Positions 1 to 6,300 of a DNA stretch of 9,227 nucleotides are shown here, piece by piece; position 1 is the stretch's first letter; each line of letters begins with the position of its first letter. Location of the stretch: positions 1 through 9,227 of the forward strand of contig JAHFTP010000056.1 in the NCBI GenBank assembly GCA_023265495.1, written 5' to 3'. The position numbers and the translations under genes are program-made. This DNA is from Chlamydiota bacterium (GTDB taxonomy: Bacteria; Chlamydiota; Chlamydiia; Chlamydiales; Rhabdochlamydiaceae). A model generated the notes under the pieces. That model was not told where the DNA came from and did not search any database. It worked only from the letters and a program-made list of their open reading frames with translations.

Positions 1-1148
1 CTACACGATGCTATGTCGAGTCGAGGATCGCGATCGACCATCCGATCTAGAATATATTCTACTGTGGTTGATCTGCATTCGCCAGGAGGGCTTTCCCGCT
101 CCCACTGTTTTAACTTCCTAAATACCCCATCCAATCCCCTCAAAGGGCGGCTGGATACGTCTGTAGATTCAGAACCTGTAAATTTAGAATGCTCCGATAC
201 TAACAGCCTAATCCTTTCCAAACGAGCCGAACGACTCATTGAAAACAGACAATCTAATATAGTCCGATCGTAATAAATTGCATTGATATTCCCTCCTTCC
301 TTAAGGAAGCTTTGAACACCTTCCTTGTCCCCTGTTTCCATCGAGGAGAAGAACGCAAATATTCTCTGAAAATATGCTTGAATATCAGGATGATAAGTCC
401 CCCGTTCCAGTTCTCTTAGAATGTACCCATCAACGCTTGCTCCCAGATCTATAAGCACATCAATAACATCCATACGACTGTGTTGAGCTGCCTGCTGAAG
501 CATAGCAGAGCGAAGCTCGGGATTGTTGCCTTTTCGCTCAAGGTACGCAAGGACTCTACGAGCAACGTCTTCTTTCGACATACTGCAGGAATACAGGAGA
601 TGTTCGTCCAGGTAGTCCTCAACGTCCCGTTGCCCATTGGATGATGCGCTCTCCTTAGCCTCAACGACGCCTGAAGGTGTGACTTTACATGTGAGATAGC
701 GAACAACATCGAGATGCCCTCCGGCAGCTGCCAGCTGGAGTGCTCTGCAGCAATTTTCTTCTCGTATCCTGGCATCAACAGCTCGGGATTCCAATAATCC
801 GACCATCCGTTGAACAACAGCGAGATCTCCTCCGGCAGCTGCCCTAGGGAATGCATTCAACTGCTCTGCGTTTTGTGCATAGATATCAGCACCGCTCTTT
901 ATCAACGATTCGACCATAGGCCCATTTCCCGTTTGTGTGACAATATGTCGTGCGTTTCTGCTACTTTGACACGCTTCTCTCGATACTGCCCCAAAGAGCC
1001 GAGTGAGTGTCTTGTGTGGAGACGTCAAGACTATTCTCTTCTTGCGTAATGTTGTCGATTGGTCCACCGACCCTGACTTGAGAGTGGGATGGGAGAACCA
1101 AATCGGACTCGGCCATAGAGCGCCTATGAAGTTACCTATAGTCGACAT
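1..1148 (-). CDS. Ankyrin-repeat protein, 3'-truncated by the window edge
   Basis: Reading the minus strand from ATG 1148-1146 gives 382 codons without a stop up to the left edge, so the C-terminus lies outside. Ankyrin signatures are visible: about residues 74-93 (LIKSGADIYAQN), 99-122 (AAAGGDLAVVQRM), 136-153 (ALQLAAAGGHLDVVRYL) and 213-241 (QQAAQHSRMDVIDVLIDLGASVDG), with a weaker unit near 270-295 (FLKEGGNINAIYYDRTIL). Residues 1-62 are Ser/Thr-rich with no repeat and no clear signal peptide or membrane segment. The start is supported by AAGAGGA just upstream. Ankyrin proteins bind other proteins; in intracellular bacteria many are secreted effectors, but nothing here proves secretion. 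The gene diverges from the ATPase gene and is richer in G+C than it. Repeat units are degenerate, so their number is uncertain. Plus-strand frames across this stretch have no protein-like content. Confidence 0.85.
   Translation of the reverse strand, partial: MSTIGNFIGALWPSPIWFSHPTLKSGSVDQSTTLRKKRIVLTSPHKTLTRLFGAVSREACQSSRNARHIVTQTGNGPMVESLIKSGADIYAQNAEQLNAFPRAAAGGDLAVVQRMVGLLESRAVDARIREENCCRALQLAAAGGHLDVVRYLTCKVTPSGVVEAKESASSNGQRDVEDYLDEHLLYSCSMSKEDVARRVLAYLERKGNNPELRSAMLQQAAQHSRMDVIDVLIDLGASVDGYILRELERGTYHPDIQAYFQRIFAFFSSMETGDKEGVQSFLKEGGNINAIYYDRTILDCLFSMSRSARLERIRLLVSEHSKFTGSESTDVSSRPLRGLDGVFRKLKQWERESPPGECRSTTVEYILDRMVDRDPRLDIASC
701..732 (-). repeat. Near-identical 32-bp ankyrin-coding repeat, copy 2
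   Basis: This stretch matches 812-843 at 29 of 32 positions. It encodes the AAAGGHLDVV core of an ankyrin unit. The two copies are 111 bp (37 codons) apart, close to one ankyrin repeat, so they probably arose by internal duplication. The rest of the two repeat units is far more diverged. Confidence 0.7.
812..843 (-). repeat. Near-identical 32-bp ankyrin-coding repeat, copy 1
   Basis: Partner of 701-732, with three mismatches in 32 bp. It encodes AAAGGDLAVV, the first of the two well-preserved helix-turn-helix cores of the ankyrin array. Confidence 0.7.
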
Positions 1149-1151
1149 TTT

Positions 1152-1158
1152 TCCTCTT
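1152..1158 (-). promoter_or_regulatory. Ribosome binding site of the ankyrin-repeat gene
   Basis: The minus strand reads AAGAGGA, then AAA, then ATG. The spacing is short but usable, and it is what selects 1148 as the start over the later in-frame ATG at residue 78. Confidence 0.6.
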
Positions 1159-1225
1159 TTATTGCCATTAACGCAAGAACCCGTGCCGTATATTGTATCA
1201 ATCAGACTAATATCTAAACAAGGTT

Positions 1226-1252
1226 TTTATAATGTTTTTTTGAAAATGTCAA
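1226..1252 (-). promoter_or_regulatory. Candidate vegetative promoter for the ankyrin-repeat gene
   Basis: On the minus strand a consensus -35 box TTGACA (1252-1247) is followed after 15 bp by TATAAA (1231-1226). The spacer is A/T-rich and slightly short. Transcription would start near 1219, giving a leader of about 70 nt before the ATG at 1148. The surrounding DNA is AT-rich, so a chance match is possible. Confidence 0.45.
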
Positions 1253-1308
1253 TTTTGGGCAAACTAGAAACTCAACTCTCTGAACCAAAATAAGCTATAA
1301 AATTTAGG

Positions 1309-1374
1309 GATCAAGAAGTCATTGAAGTAAAACGGGCAAACCATACTCTTGGATCAGGGCTTTGCTACTTTCAC
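1309..1374 (+). pseudogene. Remnant of the 3' part of a second DUF4143 ATPase gene
   Basis: Read from 1309 this DNA encodes DQEVIEVKRANHTLGSGLCY, clearly the same as the nuclease-fold C-terminal part (IEVKQANHTLGSGLCY) of the intact ATPase just downstream. At DNA level 1319-1374 matches 2332-2387 with three mismatches in 56 bp. Three codons are missing after DQ compared with the intact gene. An in-frame TAA at 1291-1293 lies just upstream, and the rest of the gene body is absent. It is not a functional gene: it looks like the tail of an upstream tandem copy left after a deletion whose right end fell at the start of the surviving gene. Confidence 0.8.
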
Positions 1375-1379
1375 AAGAA

Positions 1380-2501
1380 ATGGACAGATGCCAAAAACAA
1401 GCTATATTTCAAGACCTCCAAAAGAAGATGGTGCTACTAACGGGCCCTAGACAAGCCGGCAAAACCACCTTGGCAAGGGATATTGCAAAGGAGTTTTCCT
1501 CTTCTTTGTATTTAACCTATGATCGATCGGAAGATCGTAAAATCCTTATAGAAGAATCCTGGTTACCTTCTACTGAGCTTCTGATCTTTGATGAGATTCA
1601 CAAGATGCCCGAGTGGAAAAACTATCTAAAAGGAGTTTTTGACACAAAACTCCCAAACCAAAAAATCCTGGTTACAGGAAGTGCTCGTCTAGAAATTTTC
1701 ACCCAAGTAGGAGATTCACTAGCAGGGCGCTATTTCCTACACAGGCTCATGCCTCTGTCCCCCGCAGAATGCGACAAAGTGCACGTTTCATATACCTTAG
1801 ATCATTTTCTAGAAAGGAGTGGGTTCCCTGAGCCTTTTTTAGCAGAGAAGTCTGTTGATGCTGCAAGGTGGAGACTTCAATATGTGGATAGTTTATTAAG
1901 AGAAGATGTCCTTAATTTTAAAAACATTCATAACATAAATGCAATCCGCCTTGTATTTGAGCTTTTACGAGAAAGAGTAGGTTCTCCCATTTCCTATACA
2001 TCGATTGCAGAAGATGTGGCTATTGCCCCCAATACCGTGAAAAAATATATCCAGATCTTAGAAGCTTTGTACATTGTTTTTAGGGTAACTCCCTTTTCTA
2101 AAAATATTGCACGCAGTTTGCTCAAAGAGCCAAAACTGTACTTCTTTGATATAGGACTAGTAAAAGGAGATGTGGGTGTTAAATTTGAAAATTTTGTAGC
2201 CACATGCCTTTTGAAACATGTATTTGCTAAAATAGACTATGAGGCAAAGCCTTATACACTACAATATCTACACACAAAAGAAGGACATGAAGTAGACTTT
2301 GCTCTTATCCATGACCAAAATATAGAAAAAATCATTGAAGTAAAACAGGCAAACCATACTCTCGGATCAGGGCTTTGCTATTTTCACGAAAAATATAAGC
2401 TACCTGCCGTCCAAGTAGTCAAAGAGTTAAAACGAGAAAGACTGGAAAAATCGATTGAAGTAAAGCTAGGTCTCCACTTTTTACAATCATTGGCTCTATA
2501 G
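1380..2501 (+). CDS. AAA-family ATPase with C-terminal DUF4143 domain (COG1373 type)
   Basis: This 373-residue protein has the usual length and layout of the COG1373 family. Residues 22-30 (GPRQAGKTT) are the Walker A motif, 67-72 (LLIFDE) Walker B, and 99-104 (TGSARL) the sensor region of the AAA_14 domain. About 205-244 is a winged-helix-like segment (YTSIAEDVAIAPNTVKKYI). The DUF4143 domain follows, with a restriction-endonuclease-like pattern EVDF (304-307) then IEVK (ending at K322). The family's biochemical role is poorly defined; it is often multicopy and mobile in host-associated bacteria. ATG 1380 is chosen because residues after it fit the family N-terminus (DLQKKMVLL before Walker A). 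TTG 1362 in the same frame would add six residues that come from the upstream remnant. Neither start has a strong Shine-Dalgarno. The gene is AT-rich: two 60-bp stretches counted, 1921-1980 and 2041-2100, have 20 and 18 G+C. It is probably cotranscribed with the next gene. Confidence 0.88.
   Translation: MDRCQKQAIFQDLQKKMVLLTGPRQAGKTTLARDIAKEFSSSLYLTYDRSEDRKILIEESWLPSTELLIFDEIHKMPEWKNYLKGVFDTKLPNQKILVTGSARLEIFTQVGDSLAGRYFLHRLMPLSPAECDKVHVSYTLDHFLERSGFPEPFLAEKSVDAARWRLQYVDSLLREDVLNFKNIHNINAIRLVFELLRERVGSPISYTSIAEDVAIAPNTVKKYIQILEALYIVFRVTPFSKNIARSLLKEPKLYFFDIGLVKGDVGVKFENFVATCLLKHVFAKIDYEAKPYTLQYLHTKEGHEVDFALIHDQNIEKIIEVKQANHTLGSGLCYFHEKYKLPAVQVVKELKRERLEKSIEVKLGLHFLQSLAL
2332..2387 (+). repeat. 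Intact-gene copy of the 56-bp repeat shared with 1319-1374
   Basis: This lies inside the DUF4143-coding part of the ATPase gene. It matches 1319-1374 with three differences (1334, 1350, 1368), two of them synonymous. Similarity fades just beyond the CAC codon. The repeat is direct, with an offset of 1013 bp. Confidence 0.85.
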
Positions 2502-2502
2502 C

Positions 2503-2509
2503 AAGAGGA
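2503..2509 (+). promoter_or_regulatory. Ribosome binding site of the dioxygenase gene
   Basis: AAGAGGA lies 6 nt before ATG 2516 and directly after the ATPase stop codon (2499-2501), which supports both the start and translational linkage of the two genes. Confidence 0.75.
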
Positions 2510-2515
2510 AAACAT

Positions 2516-3301
2516 ATGGAACCGGTTATTACCTTCAGTAAAGAAGAAATCACAGAAAAGCAGTGGAATAAAACTCATTTAAAAATTGCGACTCATCTTT
2601 TTGAGATCAATGGCTATTTGAAATTAGAAGACCTCTTTCCTAAAGAGCTCATAGAAAAGCTGCAAAGAGATACGCTGCAATCCTTGCAATTTGCAGAGGA
2701 AGAGGGAGTATTAAAAAATGGGACGCAAGTAAGCCACCGCAGATACATCACCCCGTTAAAGCTGCAAGGATCTTTTAACACGCCCGATCTATATGCTCAC
2801 CCTTTACTTATGGAACTATTCCATGAGCTCTTAGGGAAACAGTTTATCATAGGAAGCATGGGGACTGTGACAGCTCTGCCAGGATCCTTAGATCAACACA
2901 TCCATGCCGATTATTATCCTCTATTTGGAGAGCGTCCCGATCTCAATCGGATATCTCCTCCTTTTGCACTTACGGTGGGTGTTCCGCTCGTCGATATCGA
3001 CCACCTCAACGGACCTACAAAAATTTGGCCAGGATCTCACCTTACCTATCCTATAGATACGAAGATGTATGGATATCCACTAAAACTTCTCTCAGGGAAG
3101 ATGGGCAGCTGCTATTTCTGGGACTATCGCACTTTCCATGCAGGAGGATCTAACCACTCTGACTCCCCCAGACCCTTACTCTACTTCGCTTATACAAGAC
3201 CTTGGTTTAAGGACTCATTAAACCCAGATAGAATGCTGATCGATGCTGAGGAACGAGAGAAAATTCCGGGTGAACACAAAGCTCTTTTCGCTATCAGATA
3301 G
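2516..3301 (+). CDS. Phytanoyl-CoA dioxygenase (PhyH) family protein
   Basis: This 261-residue protein carries the marks of the PhyH branch of Fe(II)/2-oxoglutarate-dependent oxygenases, which hydroxylate (or halogenate) small molecules while decarboxylating 2-oxoglutarate. The HxD iron ligands are H130 and D132 (QHIHADYY). The distal ligand is probably H208 (TFHAGG) and the 2-oxoglutarate-anchoring arginine R219 (SPRPLLYF). The NGPTKIWPGSH block at 165-175 is typical of the family and packs beside the active site. The N-terminus (about 24-60, FEINGYLKLEDLFP) matches the family's usual opening. There is no signal peptide, so it is probably cytosolic, and all catalytic residues are present. 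The substrate cannot be told: PhyH proteins act on fatty acyl-CoAs, amino acids, ectoine and many secondary metabolites, and no biosynthetic genes are adjacent. It starts 14 bp after the ATPase stop, so cotranscription is likely. Confidence 0.87.
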   Translation: MEPVITFSKEEITEKQWNKTHLKIATHLFEINGYLKLEDLFPKELIEKLQRDTLQSLQFAEEEGVLKNGTQVSHRRYITPLKLQGSFNTPDLYAHPLLMELFHELLGKQFIIGSMGTVTALPGSLDQHIHADYYPLFGERPDLNRISPPFALTVGVPLVDIDHLNGPTKIWPGSHLTYPIDTKMYGYPLKLLSGKMGSCYFWDYRTFHAGGSNHSDSPRPLLYFAYTRPWFKDSLNPDRMLIDAEEREKIPGEHKALFAIR

Positions 3302-3339
3302 ATGTGCAGCAATTGCGTTTACATCCAACTACTTGATAT

Positions 3340-3370
3340 TTGACTCAATAAGAAATTTCCTCTATCTAAT
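3340..3370 (+). promoter_or_regulatory. Weak candidate promoter for the 1582-residue protein gene
   Basis: TTGACT (3340-3345) and TCTAAT (3365-3370) lie 19 bp apart in the only AT-rich part of the 92-bp gap. The spacing is longer than ideal. No convincing terminator is visible between the dioxygenase stop and this site, so read-through from the upstream pair is also possible. Confidence 0.3.
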
Positions 3371-3384
3371 CATTCATATAGCTC

Positions 3385-3389
3385 AAGGA
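3385..3389 (+). promoter_or_regulatory. Ribosome binding site of the large dikinase-like gene
   Basis: AAGGA is placed 4 nt before ATG 3394. It is the only good site at the 5' end of the frame and fixes the start. Confidence 0.6.
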
Positions 3390-3393
3390 TTAA

Positions 3394-6300
3394 ATGAGTA
3401 CACCTAGTTTGTTTCACTTCCAGGTCTCACAATTTTGCAAACAGATGATGCATTGCATAGAGGAGCCTTCCTGTCCGGAAGCAGAGATTACAGAGGTCGA
3501 GCAACTCGCTCAGGCGATCCTCTCTTCCTTAAGTTCACAGACACTCTTCCCCGAAGAAATAGATCGGCTATTAAGGGTAAAAGAGCTCTGGGCCGGTAGG
3601 GATTCAACAGAGCCTTTTGCGTTGCTGCAAGAAGTGAATCGCCTCTTTCAGGCTGTCTTACCTTCTGATAAGACAGTCGCAGCCACTGGGGCTAAAAGAG
3701 ATCCGGAAACAACCTCATCAAGAAGAGTCTCTCTTCTTGGAAATAAAACGGACAATCTTGCCAGGCTCAAAGAACTATTTGCACGAACTGACGGGGTGTC
3801 TATCCCTGAGTTCAAAGGGATCTCTCACTCTGAGGTATTAGAGTACATCCAAGTCAAAATGCCTGAGCTTGACACATTATGGGAACAATTCGTGGAAGAG
3901 GGGGCGGAGCCTGGATCTCCCCATCTACAAACAATCCGGAACCGCATAATGGAGATCTTTGCTTCTTCGACAGACTTCCCTCCTGATGATGTCTTAGTCC
4001 CTTTTCTCAACAAGAACAAGCCTTTGATGGTGCGCAGCAGCGGAAAAGAAGATAGCAAAGAAGTGCCCAATCCGGGTGGAAATGAGAGCATCTCAAACGT
4101 CGCCCCCAATGCCGCAGATATTCGCAGAGCGATAGGAGAGGTTCTAGCCTCCTATTTTTCTGAAAAATCTTTGACGCAAAGAAAGTGCGCCGGCGACTCT
4201 ATCGACTCCTTACCGCTGCTTCCTGTACTTATACAGGTAATGGTAGGAGAGAGGGAGGGCAGTCCCATCCCGGTCTCCGGGGGGCTCTATACTTCTGAGG
4301 GAGAGCTGGGAACTGAAGGGGTCATGCAGATCAACGCAGCATTTGGCCATGCAGAAGGCATTGTCACGGGATCAGCTCCCTCCGATACTTTTTATGTCGA
4401 TGGAAACTTTGTCCATGGCTCTGTTGCAGAAAAACCCACGCGCAGGATCCCCGATCCAAGGCTGCATCTTAGAACATGTGACAATCCGTCTTCCAAGCGT
4501 TTTGCTCCAAGCCTCACCTATGATCAACTCCAAAGGCTAAAAGAAATCGGAGAAAAGATTGAGTTATACTATGGATATCCCATGGATGTCGAGTGGACTT
4601 TTTTACCGGAAGACAACGTGTTTTATCTTCTGCAGGCACGCCCTATTTCTGACAGGCCACCCTCCCACCCCTCGTTTATCGATCCGGCAAAGATCAAAGA
4701 CTTCGACTCTCTTACAAGAGTATCCGTGATCGGCGCCGCAGGGGGAGAGTGCAGGCAGCTAAACAAAATCCATACGATCATTGCAGATAACGCACCCCAA
4801 GCTTTAGAGATCTACTTAAGAGACGCAAGCACCCCCTGCTCTGCTGTTATCGTTGCCAAACCAACGGCTAGCAACTCCCATGAGGCGGCCTTCTTTAGAA
4901 GCATGGGCATCCCCCTCATTGTGATGAAAAAAGAAGATTTCGAAGAATACAGGAGCAAAATAGACACGACAGATCTCCTTTTAGATGTACAGTCGTCCGT
5001 GATTGGAGCTTTGCCCCGTGGCAAAAACAAAGAGGCTCTTACGATGGAGGGCCTAAGGCGTTTTTTGGCGCCCTCCTCTGAGAGCGCCATTCAAGATAGT
5101 CTCTCACAAGAACAGATCACAGCTTTCCAAGCCGATCTCCATATTCTCTACCGCGGTGTGGATAGGGAGCGTATGCAAAAGAGCCTTTCAGAGCTTCCCG
5201 GATGGAGCGCCCTTGACAAACTCCTCGGCGGCCTAGAATCCACCGCCGATCCCAAGGAGCGTGCGTACATCCTGAGTCTTATTCTCACTATGGTGGAAAG
5301 AAGACTTCTCAAAGATGTCCCTATGTCAAGAAAAGAAGAGCTCCTCTCCAAGATATTCTACGCCGCCAAACACGTATGGCAAACTCTAAACCGCGAGGAC
5401 CTGCCCCACTCTCACAAACTTTTTGCCATGCATTGGCTCAGAGCAGCCCTTCTAGGCTTTCCCTCTGAAGGGACTGTTGCGGCAGATTCTTTGATGACAC
5501 TCCTAGGAGAGAAAAAAGAAAGAGCCCTGATAAAACTTCCCGATGTTGAGCTTCTCAGCGCAGAAGAGGGTGCACTCCACGAAAAAAAACAAGAGTATAT
5601 CGATGTATTCTTACGTTCGAGGAAATTCATCTTAGATGCTGATCTGCGCGCCGCATGGAATGAGTTTGTACTCTCTTTGAATCTTGCTGAGCTCAAGATC
5701 TTGTCCTCTGTTTTTGCAACGCTTGGCCCCTTTGCAACTCCTTTTTTTCTCAATGTGCAATTCCAAAGATCCTTTGAAACAAGTCAAGGGATGGATGCTG
5801 CTACGGCATCAAAGCATATCTTGCAGGAGATGGGATCATCCGCCCTCAGCCCGGAAGTTGCCAGGGCTATAGAGTTCGTGCATCAGGTGAAAAATAAAAC
5901 GGAAGAATTTAAAAAAATAGCAGATCAATTCGGCCGGAGAGATCGATTTGAGGACTTAGACCGACGCCTTGCTGAGGAGATCATGCCTGTTGTAAAGGAG
6001 CTATGCGCAAAAATCTCGTCTGCTGATGGACTCTCTCAGGTTATGCTCTCTGAGGCATTCCGACATATGGTTGCCTGTTTTGATGATTGCATCAAAGGTC
6101 TTACCGCAAGCACAGAGTACCGCGATGATGCTAAAGAAAAAGCCGAAAGATTTTCCCATCTTTTAAATAAATACCTTGCGTTTGCACGAGAGGCCATGGC
6201 AGATACCATGCTCGGCAAAGATCCTGAGTTCCTTTGTGAGGCATGTTGTCTTATAGCATTTCTTTGCAGCACTCTGCAAATACTCAATAGCGAAGTAGAG

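Larger units (their letters stand above)
1149..1379. other. Divergent AT-rich intergenic region
   Basis: Separates the minus-strand ankyrin gene from the plus-strand ATPase gene. It holds the minus-strand Shine-Dalgarno and promoter candidate, and at its right end the ATPase remnant. A plus-strand TATAAT occurs at 1228-1233 but lacks a -35 box at a usable distance, so the promoter of the ATPase-dioxygenase pair is not identified. Confidence 0.6.

Noticed and set aside
27..36. Perfect 10-bp palindrome GATCGCGATC
   Set aside because: It lies in the coding frame of the ankyrin gene among other GATC-rich codons, with no partner site or arrangement suggesting an operator.
449..856. Minus-strand frame of 135 codons
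   Set aside because: It lies entirely inside the ankyrin-repeat gene in another frame of the same strand. The ankyrin frame has recognisable repeats and a Shine-Dalgarno; this one has neither.
1228..1233. Plus-strand TATAAT as promoter of the ATPase operon
   Set aside because: No -35-like hexamer lies 15-19 bp upstream, and the surrounding DNA is AT-rich enough to give this hexamer by chance.
13..1293. Three plus-strand frames (13-273, 810-1049, 1003-1293)
   Set aside because: The first two lie opposite the ankyrin gene, and the third starts there and runs into the intergenic region. None has a ribosome binding site or family motif.
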